From the NCBI GenBank assembly GCA_024399615.1, contig JAKSNQ010000013.1, forward strand, positions 1 to 37,620: a stretch of 37,620 nt of DNA. The letters are read 5' to 3'. Origin of the DNA: Paludibacteraceae bacterium (lineage in GTDB: Bacteria; Bacteroidota; Bacteroidia; Bacteroidales; Paludibacteraceae). Positions within the stretch are counted from its first letter, which is position 1. Every line of letters starts with the position of its first letter. Under the pieces are notes generated by a model. It did not search any database, was not told the DNA's origin, and worked only from the letters and a program-made list of their open reading frames with translations. This document shows positions 9,045 to 17,431 of the stretch, piece after piece. A program made the position numbers and the translations under genes.

Positions 9045-10540
9045 AACGATATCACCTCACAGTCCTATTGATAATCTGTTTGGGAATGCTGACACATGCC
9101 TCCCCAAAACGTGAGATGCGTGCCGCATGGATTGCCACCGTAGCAAATATTGATTGGCCCAGCAAGGCAGCAATCGGACATCCACAATTACAGCAAAAAG
9201 AAATGCTGGCCATATTGGATAGTGCGCAAGCATTGGGCCTAAATATGGTCATCTTCCAAATACGACCAACAGCAGATGCATTATATCATTCCCAATTGGA
9301 ACCATGGTCCAATTGGTTGACAGGAAAACAAGGAGAATGGCCACAACAAAAACATGCACAAGCTGAAGCCATATATGATCCTTTGACATTCGTCTGCGAA
9401 GAAGCACACAAACGTTGTATTGACGTACACGTTTGGCTCAATCCATATCGTGTGACCAACGGATTTGATATCCGTGATTTAGCTCAATCACATATCTATC
9501 AACAGAAAAAACATCTGTTCGTAAAATATGGCAAACAATGGTATTTTGATCCGGGTCTGAAAGAAACTCGCGACTGGTTAGTGAAAGTTGTTGCGGATAT
9601 TGTTAATCGATATGATGTGGACGGCATTCATTTTGACGACTATTTTTATCCATATCGTATTCCCAAAGAAGAATTTCCAGATAGCGCCTCGTTTGCAGCT
9701 TTCCCACGTGGATTCACCGACAAGGAAGCATGGAGACGCAACAATGTAGATTTAGTTATTCAGGAACTGCACGATACCATCACAGCCATCAAACCATGGG
9801 TAGAATTTGGCATCTCACCTTTCGGTGTATGGAGAAATAAGACGACCGACCCAGAGCGAGGCTCAAATACTCGTGCCGGTGTCCAAAACTACGATGACCT
9901 ATATGCAGATATTCTATTATGGTTAGAACAAGGATGGATTGACTATGTTGTTCCTCAACTATATTGGGAGATTGGCAAAAAAGTAGCAGATTATCAGACA
10001 CTTGCACACTGGTGGGCAGAATATAGTTATGGAAAAAATCTCTATATTGGTCATTCGGTAAGCGGTGTAGGTCAATCGAAAATAGAGGCATGGAATCGCC
10101 CCAACGAAATATGCAGACAAATTCGGCTGAATCGTAGCATTCCCGAGGTTCAAGGTAGTGTCTTTTTCCCCATTCACACGCTGATGGAGAATCGATTAGG
10201 CCTATGTGACTCGCTTGTTAACGAGTTGTATCGATATCCTGCCCTACAGCCATCCGTTCGAACAGATGCACCGGTTGCAGCACAGCCCCAAAATTTGAAA
10301 ATAGAGCGTACTCAAGATGGAAAATCGATTATTTTGAAATGGACAGGAACGCAAGATGCATCATATTATATTGTGTATGCATTCCCTAAAAATCAGGATG
10401 TGGATTTTGATGACGCACAATATATATTAGCGAAAACGCACGACCATTGTCTCATCCTTCCCTCATCTGTCCAAGAGAATATTATTTGTGTAACAACTTT
10501 TAACAGATATCATCAAGAATCATTGCCTGCATGCTTCTAA
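9041..10540 (+). CDS. GHL10/DUF187-like family glycosidase, exported
   Basis: 499 aa with a signal peptide at the N-terminus ([18 protein letters not shown]). It belongs to the glycosyl-hydrolase-like 10 family (YngK/DUF187): motifs [17 protein letters not shown] at the domain start, [21 protein letters not shown] (probable acidic active-site residues) and [11 protein letters not shown] are characteristic of this TIM-barrel family. The last 100 residues look like a fibronectin type III module ([18 protein letters not shown]). Likely acts on a polysaccharide or peptidoglycan-related substrate outside the cytoplasmic membrane; the substrate is not known. It overlaps mutS by four bases and recF by ten, so the three are probably co-translated. 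Confidence 0.82.
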   Translation: MKRYHLTVLLIICLGMLTHASPKREMRAAWIATVANIDWPSKAAIGHPQLQQKEMLAILDSAQALGLNMVIFQIRPTADALYHSQLEPWSNWLTGKQGEWPQQKHAQAEAIYDPLTFVCEEAHKRCIDVHVWLNPYRVTNGFDIRDLAQSHIYQQKKHLFVKYGKQWYFDPGLKETRDWLVKVVADIVNRYDVDGIHFDDYFYPYRIPKEEFPDSASFAAFPRGFTDKEAWRRNNVDLVIQELHDTITAIKPWVEFGISPFGVWRNKTTDPERGSNTRAGVQNYDDLYADILLWLEQGWIDYVVPQLYWEIGKKVADYQTLAHWWAEYSYGKNLYIGHSVSGVGQSKIEAWNRPNEICRQIRLNRSIPEVQGSVFFPIHTLMENRLGLCDSLVNELYRYPALQPSVRTDAPVAAQPQNLKIERTQDGKSIILKWTGTQDASYYIVYAFPKNQDVDFDDAQYILAKTHDHCLILPSSVQENIICVTTFNRYHQESLPACF

Positions 10541-11721
10541 GGAATATCAACATACTGAATTTCAAAAATTTACGAGAAGTCAATCTACACTTCGCGGATA
10601 AAATCAATTGCTTCGTTGGACTCAATGGTCAAGGTAAAACCAACCTATTGGATGCCATATACTATTTGAGTTTTACCAAGTCCGCCTTTAATGTCATCGA
10701 CTCTCAAAATATCATGCATGATCAGGATTTTGCGATGATACAAGGAGAATACGAATGGGAAAATGCCAACATGAATGAGGCTGACGATGTCACAATTGAA
10801 ACAATAACTGTTGGGTTGAAACGAGGTGTTAAAAAACAAATACGCAGGGGTAAAAAAGAATATAAGCGACTGATTGACCATATAGGATTGATACCCTTGG
10901 TTATCGTTTCTCCTGATGATCAACAGTTAATATCGGATGGCAGCGAAACCAGAAGAAAATTTGTAGATGGTGTTATCTCCCAATATGACAAGAAATATCT
11001 AGAGCATCTGAGTGAATATAATGCCCTATTGAAACAACGTAATGCAATGCTCAAGCAATACGAAGAACAACCGGGCTCACTCCCTATAGACCTGATGCAA
11101 ATTTTAGAGATGCAAATGACCCTGCATGCAGAATACATTTTTGAGCAAAGAACATCGTTTATAGGAAAGTTTGTGATGTTATTTCAAGACGTGTACCATC
11201 ACATTTCTGCAGGTAACGAACAAGTAACGCTGCAATACATGTCCCAATTGCAAAATCGTAACCTGCAAGAAGCATACGAGCGCACACGCCAACGAGACCT
11301 CATATTGGGTTGGACATCGCAAGGTGTTCACAAAGACGAATTAGAAATGCGCTTAGGCGAATTTCCAATCAAGCAAGTAGCATCACAAGGTCAACAAAAA
11401 ACGTATCTGTTAGCCCTCAAATTGGCACAAGCTCTCTACCTAAATACGCAAGGTGAGCAAATGGGGAACAACACATATAAGAATCGTCCGATATTGCTTC
11501 TAGATGACCTGTTTGATCGCCTCGATAGTCAGCGGGTAGAACGTATCATCAGTTTGGTTCAAGGCGAACAATTTGGACAAATTTTCATCACAGATACAGA
11601 CCGCCAACACCTCAGCGAAATCTTGCGATTACAACAAAATGCGACAATAATTGACGATTCTCAACCTAAATCATGGCGAATTTTTCACGTCAATTCAGGT
11701 CAGATACAAGAAATTCAATAG
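10531..11721 (+). CDS. recF: DNA replication and repair protein RecF
   Basis: 396 aa. RecF is an SMC-like ATPase that helps load RecA at single-strand gaps. Visible motifs: start [16 protein letters not shown], Walker A GLNGQGKT (30-37), RKFVDGVISQYD, signature-like KQVASQGQQKTYLLALKLA, and Walker B with D-loop ILLLDDLFDRLDSQRV. The length is near the family norm of about 360-370 with a modest extension. The start codon overlaps the end of the glycosidase gene by ten bases, so it is the third gene of a mutS-led unit. Unlike many bacteria, there is no dnaA/dnaN neighbour here, which is common for Bacteroidales. Confidence 0.95.
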   Translation: MLLRNINILNFKNLREVNLHFADKINCFVGLNGQGKTNLLDAIYYLSFTKSAFNVIDSQNIMHDQDFAMIQGEYEWENANMNEADDVTIETITVGLKRGVKKQIRRGKKEYKRLIDHIGLIPLVIVSPDDQQLISDGSETRRKFVDGVISQYDKKYLEHLSEYNALLKQRNAMLKQYEEQPGSLPIDLMQILEMQMTLHAEYIFEQRTSFIGKFVMLFQDVYHHISAGNEQVTLQYMSQLQNRNLQEAYERTRQRDLILGWTSQGVHKDELEMRLGEFPIKQVASQGQQKTYLLALKLAQALYLNTQGEQMGNNTYKNRPILLLDDLFDRLDSQRVERIISLVQGEQFGQIFITDTDRQHLSEILRLQQNATIIDDSQPKSWRIFHVNSGQIQEIQ

Positions 11722-11771
11722 CTATTCCAAACATAATTAAATCGTATCATAAAGATAAAAACAAGTTTTTA

Positions 11772-11779
11772 CCCCCCCC
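11772..11779 (+). repeat. C8 homopolymer tract upstream of the dehydratase promoter
   Basis: Eight consecutive C residues lie in the otherwise A/T-rich gap 11722-11891, 57 bases upstream of the -33 element of the next gene. A nine-base direct repeat GTATCATAA flanks the region (11745-11753 and 11786-11794). The remainder of the gap holds the promoter listed below and nothing else recognisable. Confidence 0.7.
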
Positions 11780-11835
11780 TATTCTGTATCATAAGTACAA
11801 TTTTACACATTTTACGTCATTTTTTCTGCCAAAAA

Positions 11836-11867
11836 TTTGGTTATTTGTAAAGAATTAACTAATTTTG
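11836..11867 (+). promoter_or_regulatory. Bacteroidota-type promoter of the dehydratase gene
   Basis: -33 element TTTG (11836-11839) and -7 element TAATTTTG (11860-11867) are separated by 20 bases. The ATG follows 24 bases after the -7 box. Confidence 0.78.
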
Positions 11868-11891
11868 CACGATTTAAAACCCTGAGAAGTA

Positions 11892-13814
11892 ATGGAAAAA
11901 GCGAAATATGACAGTTGGTTCTCAAAGTTAATTAACTTTTATTTCAGTAAGAATGCTGCTCCGTATTGGATAATCCTGATTTTGGATTGCATCATTGTTC
12001 TTTTTTCTGGACTAATCTCTCACATGCTGAATGCGGGGGTATTGGCTGTTGTCAACAATTTTGGTGCTTTATTAGTCACATGGGGAGCATATTTGATTGC
12101 TTACCTCATAGGGTTCCGCATTCTTCGCACCTACTCTGGAATGCTTCGTTTTTCATCGTTTGTCGATTTGTTCCGTATCTTAGGCGCAAACCTGATTGGC
12201 GTTGTTTTTATTTTCGTAATTCGTCATATCACTCCTATTGACAGTCTCCTACACCCTCTTCCTGTAGGGGAATTGATGGTGGCCTTGGTACTATCGACAT
12301 CCCTGATGTGGGCCCTACGAATCATAGTCAAGTTGGTATACGAGGTGTTTTTTGTCGCACGAAATGCTCAACGGGTGTTCATCTACGGCGTAAAAGATGG
12401 CGGTATTGCATTGGCGAAATTGATTCGTTCTCAACACTCCAAATTCACTATCGCCGGTTTCGTCAGCGATGAGAAAGCCGATCTTACCCATATGCTGATG
12501 GGCTCAAAGATATATTTGAACGACGAAAGCCTGCCTGAGGAGATGCAGAAAAAAGGGGCCAAGTTGCTCATGATTTCTCCCCTCAAAACCGAAGAGCTGC
12601 GTGAAAATACCGAAATGATAGATCGTTTGACCAACGCAGGCATTCGCATGATGATTTACAGCCATAGCGTATGGGATGGTAAGAGCGACATTCATCACAA
12701 CCAACTTAAAGAAGTCGATATTGAAGACCTGCTACCTCGCAACCAGATTGAGGTAGACATAACCTCCATCACCAAAGTGCTTACAGGCAAATGTATCTGC
12801 ATCACCGGTGCTGCAGGTTCTATCGGAAGCGAAATTGTTCGTCAAGTTGCCTCTTTTAAGCCAAGTCAGTTGGTACTGATAGACCAAGCCGAGACTCCTC
12901 TTCATGACATACGACTGATGATGTCGCGCCAATTCCCAGACGTACCGGCTTTGACGTTGACAGCAAGTATCCATCATAGAATACACATGGAGTCAATCTT
13001 CAAGCAATACCGTCCACAATACGTCTTCCATGCGGCCGCATACAAGCACGTACCCATGATGGAAGACAACCCAGGCGAAGCTGTAATCAACAATATCGAT
13101 GGAACCAGAATCATTGCAGATTTGGCAGTTAAATATGGTGCTGAGAAATTTGTAATGGTAAGTACAGACAAAGCTGTAAATCCGACCAATGTGATGGGTT
13201 GCTCAAAACGCATCTGTGAGATGTATTGTCAGTCGTTAGACCGAGCTATCAAGGACGGGAAAGTGGAAGGAAAGACACAATTTGTGACCACCCGCTTCGG
13301 CAACGTCTTAGGTTCAAATGGTAGCGTTATCCCATTGTTCAAAGAGCAAATAAAGGCCGGCGGACCACTTACAGTTACTCACCCAGACATCATCCGTTAT
13401 TTCATGCTGATTCCAGAGGCATGCAATTTGGTATTACAAGCTGGCACTATGGGTAACGGTGGTGAGATTTACGTATTCGACATGGGTAAACCGGTAAAGA
13501 TTGCTGATTTAGCTAAACGTATGATTGTGCTATCAGGCGCAACCGATGTAGAAATTAAGTACACAGGTTTGCGTGATGGAGAAAAATTATACGAAGAATT
13601 GCTGAATAAAGAAGAGAATACGAAACCATCTTCACATCCAAAAATCAAATTGGCAGATGTTCGAGAATTGGATTATTTTGAGGTTCGCGAAATGATTGAC
13701 GAATTGGTACAAATCACGAAACAAGGTTTTGAAGACATGCCGATCGTTAAGCAAATGAAAATCATGGTACCAGAATTCAAATCAAAGAACAGCAAATACG
13801 AAGCACTGGACTAA
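11892..13814 (+). CDS. WbpM/CapD/PglF-type nucleotide-sugar 4,6-dehydratase, membrane bound
   Basis: 640 aa. The N-terminal 150 residues carry four transmembrane helices (for example WIILILDCIIVLFSGLISHM). A first Rossmann-like domain (about 160-280, VFIYGVKDGGIALAKLI) is followed by the extended SDR catalytic domain with TGAAGSIGSE (305-314) for NAD(P). The catalytic triad region has STDKAVNP (D426, K427) and the Met-x3-Lys variant VMGCSK (M435, K439) typical of this dehydratase group in place of Tyr-x3-Lys. The enzyme should convert UDP-GlcNAc to a 4-keto-6-deoxy intermediate used for capsule, O-antigen or glycan synthesis. It has its own promoter and a terminator-like hairpin behind it, and galE follows. 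The final product sugar is not predictable here. Confidence 0.9.
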   Translation: MEKAKYDSWFSKLINFYFSKNAAPYWIILILDCIIVLFSGLISHMLNAGVLAVVNNFGALLVTWGAYLIAYLIGFRILRTYSGMLRFSSFVDLFRILGANLIGVVFIFVIRHITPIDSLLHPLPVGELMVALVLSTSLMWALRIIVKLVYEVFFVARNAQRVFIYGVKDGGIALAKLIRSQHSKFTIAGFVSDEKADLTHMLMGSKIYLNDESLPEEMQKKGAKLLMISPLKTEELRENTEMIDRLTNAGIRMMIYSHSVWDGKSDIHHNQLKEVDIEDLLPRNQIEVDITSITKVLTGKCICITGAAGSIGSEIVRQVASFKPSQLVLIDQAETPLHDIRLMMSRQFPDVPALTLTASIHHRIHMESIFKQYRPQYVFHAAAYKHVPMMEDNPGEAVINNIDGTRIIADLAVKYGAEKFVMVSTDKAVNPTNVMGCSKRICEMYCQSLDRAIKDGKVEGKTQFVTTRFGNVLGSNGSVIPLFKEQIKAGGPLTVTHPDIIRYFMLIPEACNLVLQAGTMGNGGEIYVFDMGKPVKIADLAKRMIVLSGATDVEIKYTGLRDGEKLYEELLNKEENTKPSSHPKIKLADVRELDYFEVREMIDELVQITKQGFEDMPIVKQMKIMVPEFKSKNSKYEALD

Positions 13815-13823
13815 GTAAAACAA

Positions 13824-13860
13824 GAAATGTTGAACATCTGTAATGTTTGACATTTCTTTC
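13824..13860 (+). terminator. Hairpin terminator after the dehydratase gene
   Basis: GAAATGTTGAACA (13824-13836) pairs with TGTTTGACATTTC (13844-13856), 13 bp with two G-U pairs and a seven-base loop, followed by TTTCTTAT. Termination strength is uncertain because the T run is interrupted. Confidence 0.55.
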
Positions 13861-13884
13861 TTATATAAATTTGTACTATATCGT

Positions 13885-14901
13885 ATGAATATTCTTTTGA
13901 CAGGTGGAGCAGGATATATAGCAAGCCACACCATTATCGAATTAGACAAAGCAGGACATCAAGTGGTAGTTGTTGATAATTTCGTCAACTCACAACCGGA
14001 AGCGCTAAAGCGAGTTGCTAAAATCATCGGCAAAGAGATTCCTTTTGTAGAAGCAGATGTACGCGATCGACAGAAATTAACTGCTGTTTTTGAAGAGCAC
14101 ACAATAGACGCAGTCATCCATTTTGCAGGCTTGAAAGCTGTAGGCGAAAGTTGTGTAAAACCACTTGAATACTATGAGAATAATATGAATGCCACATTTG
14201 TGTTGCTGGATGTAATGCGTCAACACGGATGCAAAAATATTATTTTCTCTTCAAGCGCAACAGTATATGGTGATCCAGCCATCATCCCTATTACCGAAGA
14301 ATGCCCCAAAGGTCATTGCACCAACCCATATGGTCAAACCAAATCGATGCTGGAAGAGGTACTGATGGACGTACAGAAGGCTGATCCGGAATGGAACGTA
14401 GTACTACTTCGCTACTTTAATCCGATTGGTGCACATAAAAGTGGCCTTATTGGTGAGAATCCAAATGGTATCCCTAATAACCTGATGCCATATATCACAC
14501 AAACAGCAATTGGCATGCGTCAAGAACTCGGTGTGTTCGGCAACGATTATGATACCCCTGATGGTACCGGAGTACGTGATTACATCCACGTAGTGGATTT
14601 GGCAGCAGGTCACGTAGCAGCTCTCCAAGCCATCGAGAAAAAACAAGGTTTGGCTATTTATAATTTAGGAACGGGGCATGGATACTCGGTTTTAGACGTT
14701 GTCAAGGCCTTCGAAAAAGCAAATGGACTCAAAGTCCCCTACTCTATCAAGCCTCGTCGTGCAGGCGATATCGCGACCTGCTACTGCAACCCTGCTAAAG
14801 CAAAAGCCGAACTGGGATGGGAGGCACAATACGGTATCGAAGATATGTGTCGAGATAGTTGGAATTTCCAAAAGAATAATCCAAAGGGATACGAAGCATA
14901 A
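13885..14901 (+). CDS. galE: UDP-glucose 4-epimerase
   Basis: 338 aa from the ATG at 13885, chosen because MNILLTGGAGYIASH is the family N-terminus; a longer frame begins at 13843 but adds an unrelated peptide. GalE interconverts UDP-glucose and UDP-galactose with bound NAD. Visible residues: the dinucleotide motif GGAGYIASH (third Gly of GxxGxxG is Ala), catalytic Ser in SSSATVYGD (S124) and the Tyr-x3-Lys pair in YGQTK (Y149, K153), LRYFNPIGAH, and GTGVRDYIHVVDLA. Supplies sugar nucleotides for glycan synthesis, consistent with the dehydratase upstream. A possible TAAATTTG box lies at 13866-13873, but without the normal spacing to a -33 element. Specificity for N-acetylated sugars is possible. 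Confidence 0.92.
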   Translation: MNILLTGGAGYIASHTIIELDKAGHQVVVVDNFVNSQPEALKRVAKIIGKEIPFVEADVRDRQKLTAVFEEHTIDAVIHFAGLKAVGESCVKPLEYYENNMNATFVLLDVMRQHGCKNIIFSSSATVYGDPAIIPITEECPKGHCTNPYGQTKSMLEEVLMDVQKADPEWNVVLLRYFNPIGAHKSGLIGENPNGIPNNLMPYITQTAIGMRQELGVFGNDYDTPDGTGVRDYIHVVDLAAGHVAALQAIEKKQGLAIYNLGTGHGYSVLDVVKAFEKANGLKVPYSIKPRRAGDIATCYCNPAKAKAELGWEAQYGIEDMCRDSWNFQKNNPKGYEA

Positions 14902-14929
14902 CACTTTTTTGCATTTTTTTCCATATTTA

Positions 14930-14961
14930 TTTGGTAATATCAAAAAAAAGCAGTATCTTTG
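14930..14961 (+). promoter_or_regulatory. Bacteroidota-type promoter of the small HTH-like gene
   Basis: -33 TTTG (14930-14933) and -7 TATCTTTG (14954-14961) with a 20-base spacer. The leader to the ATG at 15005 is about 40 bases. Confidence 0.8.
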
Positions 14962-15004
14962 CACTCAGAAAATTTCAATTAACAACATTAATTTCATACG
15001 CACC

Positions 15005-15226
15005 ATGATTACTACAACATTTAACAAACTCCGCCAGGTGAAAGACAGCCTGCCAAAAGGTAGTTCACAAAAGATAGCAGACGAGTTGGGTCTGACAGCA
15101 GATATAGTTCGTGAATATTTCCACGGCGGTAACCATATTGAACAAGGTCCTGACGGCGGTATCGTTACTTTGGATGACACTCGCATCCTTGAGGTAGCTC
15201 TCCGCATGGCTTGGGAGAACGCATAA
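15005..15226 (+). CDS. Small helix-turn-helix-like protein (73 aa)
   Basis: The ATG at 15005 follows a strong promoter; the frame is open far upstream but that part overlaps galE and is not expected to be translated. The 73-residue protein starts MITTTFNKLRQVKDSLPKGS and contains SQKIADELGLTADIVREYF, which reads as a helix-turn-helix (residues about 20-40) of the kind used to bind DNA. The C-terminal half has GPDGGIVTLDDTRILEVALRMA, probably a short beta-hairpin plus helix. I recognise it as similar to short conserved Bacteroidales proteins of unknown function, but cannot name a family. It is monocistronic, with a hairpin terminator downstream. A nucleoid or regulatory role is inference only. 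Confidence 0.75.
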   Translation: MITTTFNKLRQVKDSLPKGSSQKIADELGLTADIVREYFHGGNHIEQGPDGGIVTLDDTRILEVALRMAWENA

Positions 15227-15253
15227 ATGAAACAAAATTGGTATTATAATATT

Positions 15254-15267
15254 CGCCAGTAATGGCG
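15254..15267 (+). other. Small hairpin in the 3' untranslated region of the HTH-like gene
   Basis: CGCCA (15254-15258) pairs with TGGCG (15263-15267) around a GTAA tetraloop. It lies between the stop codon at 15226 and the terminator at 15283, so the transcript would have a structured tail of about 90 bases. Confidence 0.4.
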
Positions 15268-15282
15268 TGAAATAGGTATTGG

Positions 15283-15326
15283 AAAGATCGCTCTGAAATC
15301 AGGGCGGTCTTTCGCGTGCTTTTTTT
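15283..15326 (+). terminator. Rho-independent terminator after the HTH-like gene
   Basis: AAAGATCGCTCTG (15283-15295) pairs with CAGGGCGGTCTTT (15300-15312), 13 bp including two G-U pairs around a four-base loop. A T7 run follows at 15320-15326 after a seven-base gap. Confidence 0.7.
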
Positions 15327-15393
15327 AGGAATATATTTTCCTTATTTTCTGTTTTATTTTTTCTGTTTAATTTTTTCTTTATTATTTAAAAAA

Positions 15394-16284
15394 ATGAAAA
15401 AAATTTCATCTGTTGTTTTGGCAGTATTCTGCTTAATTTCAATGGTTAAGGCACAAGATGCAGAAAAGTCTGGCGTAAAATTCAGCTACGAAGCTGGTGC
15501 CGAAGTTGTATCATCTTATCTCTGGCGCGGTCAGTATTTGGGAGGATTAAGCTTCCAACCTACCGCCTCTGTTGGTTTTGAGACCGAAAACACCAGTTTC
15601 TCTATTGGTGCATGGGGATCAGTTGGCGCTTCTGATTGGGGATTCCGTAAGGGACTCGAAGAGAACGAGAATGGAAACCCTAACACCTATTTTGTTCCAG
15701 AATTGGATATTATCGGTAGTTTCAGTTTCTTTGGTGTAACTGTAGGATTCACCCACTACTACTATTTTGGTGGCAGCAAATTCTTCTGCTGGAACAAATT
15801 GGGAAAATGGAACGAGGACGCATTGGAGAACAACACATCTACGACGGAAATCCAATTGGGATATGAATTCTCAAATGTATTGCCAGAGAACCATAATTTG
15901 TACGCAAACTGGTACACCATGGTGGCAGGTAACGACTTCAGTTACACCGAGAATGGTGATATTGACAAGCGCAACTTCTCCAGCTATATCGAGCTTGGCT
16001 ACGACTATACATTTGATGAGATTGGGCTCACTCTGGGCGCACAAATCGGTATGGTACCTTGGGCCAGCGATTATTATGGCACAGAGAACTTTGCCGTACA
16101 GAACCTGCAACTCAAGCTCGACAAGGAGTGGGAATTTGACGCATGCAGTCTCAATCTCTTTGCTCAGGGTAACATCTGTCCTAATGGTTTGAACAAAGAC
16201 AATGCCTTCATCAAGGCAAGCGGAGATGACAAGATCGAGATGCAGAAACTCAACGGCTGCATCGGTATTGGCATCTGGTTCTAA
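15394..16284 (+). CDS. Outer-membrane beta-barrel protein (TorF/Gcw_chp-like)
   Basis: 296 aa from the ATG at 15394, which gives a typical signal peptide (KKISSVVLAVFCLISMVKA, cleavage before QDAEKS). The rest is a succession of amphipathic beta strands rich in aromatic and Gly residues, with no globular-domain motif. The first strands, VVSSYLWRGQYLGGLSFQP, resemble the putative porin family named TorF or CHP02001, in which an S-x-YLWRG pattern opens the barrel. It ends in GCIGIGIWF, with a terminal Phe as expected for barrel assembly by Bam. Substrate unknown. The upstream gap 15327-15393 is very T-rich and shows no clean TAnnTTTG box. The next gene is apbE, 38 bases on. Confidence 0.75.
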   Translation: MKKISSVVLAVFCLISMVKAQDAEKSGVKFSYEAGAEVVSSYLWRGQYLGGLSFQPTASVGFETENTSFSIGAWGSVGASDWGFRKGLEENENGNPNTYFVPELDIIGSFSFFGVTVGFTHYYYFGGSKFFCWNKLGKWNEDALENNTSTTEIQLGYEFSNVLPENHNLYANWYTMVAGNDFSYTENGDIDKRNFSSYIELGYDYTFDEIGLTLGAQIGMVPWASDYYGTENFAVQNLQLKLDKEWEFDACSLNLFAQGNICPNGLNKDNAFIKASGDDKIEMQKLNGCIGIGIWF

Positions 16285-16322
16285 GCAATATTTACTCGCA
16301 AAGAAACAACCATTTACAACAC

Positions 16323-17297
16323 ATGTCTGACAACAAGCAAAAGTACAAAATTGCCCTTACCGGCGTATTGGCAGTACTCGCTTTGCTTCTCTTGGCCTTA
16401 CCCGGCAAGAAAGAAAGCAATACAACAACTAATGATACGTACTTCCAGCACGAAGGTAATGTGTTTGGCACCTATTATAACATTCGTTACGAGGCCAACC
16501 ATAGTCTGGAAGAAGTCATTCTGCAAAGGTTTACCGAGTTTGACAATTCGCTATCTACCTTTAATCCGCAATCCACAATCTCTGTTCTCAACCAGGGTCG
16601 AGACACCATATGGGATGCCTACTTCACACGCATGTATGACGAGGCACAAGCGGTGTGCAAACCCAGTCATGGAGCATTAGAGATTCGCGTAGCCCCCTTG
16701 GTGAACGCATGGGGATTCGGTTTCAAAAACAAGGAACAGGTTACACCAGAACTCATCGATTCACTTCTGCAAATCAAAAACATTTTGGATGCATCGGCTA
16801 TAGCCAAAGGCTATGCATGCGATGTTATTGCAGATTTGATGAAAGAGAACGGGGTCAACAATTACCTGGTAGATATCGGCGGGGAGGTTGTACTGAATGG
16901 GGTCAATCGTGAGGGAAACTCCTGGCGTATTGGCATTGCCAAACCAATTGATGATAAGACCGGACAGTCCCATGAGATTCAGCAGGTTATCAGTTCTACC
17001 AATCTATGCATGGCCACCTCTGGAAACTATCGTCAGTACTATTACGAAGACGGAGAGAAACGCTCACATACCATCGATCCACGAACAGGTTACCCAGCCA
17101 AAAGTGACCTCCTGTCTGCTACTATCGTGGCCCCCAGTTGCATACGAGCAGATGCATTAGCCACTGCATGTATGGTGCTGGGATCAGATTCGGCACTAAT
17201 GCTCATCAACAGCCTTCCTCAGACCGAATGCTACCTGATCTGTTCTACTCCTGCAGACACGCTGTGCGTTATTACATCTGAAGGTTTTCCTCTGTGA
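16323..17297 (+). CDS. apbE: FAD:protein FMN transferase (ApbE)
   Basis: 324 aa. ApbE attaches FMN covalently to threonine residues of exported flavoproteins, such as NqrB/NqrC and RnfG/RnfD, on the outer face of the cytoplasmic membrane. Motifs seen: VFGTYYNIRY, LSTFNPQSTISVLNQG, PLVNAWGFGF, DASAIAKGYACDVI, NYLVDIGGEV, HTIDPRTGYPA and the Mg-binding DALATACMVLG. The N-terminus has a single hydrophobic segment (IALTGVLAVLALLLLALP) without a lipobox cysteine, so it looks like a signal anchor and not a lipoprotein. No Nqr or Rnf gene is in the window, so the target is unknown. A strong terminator follows. Confidence 0.93.
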   Translation: MSDNKQKYKIALTGVLAVLALLLLALPGKKESNTTTNDTYFQHEGNVFGTYYNIRYEANHSLEEVILQRFTEFDNSLSTFNPQSTISVLNQGRDTIWDAYFTRMYDEAQAVCKPSHGALEIRVAPLVNAWGFGFKNKEQVTPELIDSLLQIKNILDASAIAKGYACDVIADLMKENGVNNYLVDIGGEVVLNGVNREGNSWRIGIAKPIDDKTGQSHEIQQVISSTNLCMATSGNYRQYYYEDGEKRSHTIDPRTGYPAKSDLLSATIVAPSCIRADALATACMVLGSDSALMLINSLPQTECYLICSTPADTLCVITSEGFPL

Positions 17298-17320
17298 TAA
17301 CCAATATTTTCTGTTTCAAA

Positions 17321-17362
17321 CATGCCTAAAGTGCCACAAAATGCATTTTAGGCATGTTTTTT
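17321..17362 (+). terminator. Rho-independent terminator after apbE
   Basis: CATGCCTAAA (17321-17330) pairs perfectly with TTTAGGCATG (17347-17356), followed immediately by six T residues (17357-17362). Confidence 0.8.
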
Positions 17363-17382
17363 GCGTGTTTATGAAATAAAAA

Positions 17383-17414
17383 TTTGCATATTTAGAAAAA
17401 ATGTAGTATCTTTG
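17383..17414 (+). promoter_or_regulatory. Bacteroidota-type promoter of bamD
   Basis: -33 TTTG (17383-17386) and -7 TATCTTTG (17407-17414) with a 20-base spacer; the ATG lies 17 bases after the -7 box, leaving a very short leader. Confidence 0.82.
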
Positions 17415-17431
17415 CACGATTTTTCATAATT

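Noticed and set aside
13846-13873. Possible galE promoter (TTTG and TAAATTTG)
   Set aside because: The spacer is 16 bases instead of the 20 seen at all other sites, and the -33 part lies inside the terminator hairpin; not listed as a feature.
14699-15004. N-terminal extension of the 73-aa protein into galE
   Set aside because: It would overlap galE in another frame by about 200 bases and would start upstream of the mapped-looking promoter at 14930-14961.
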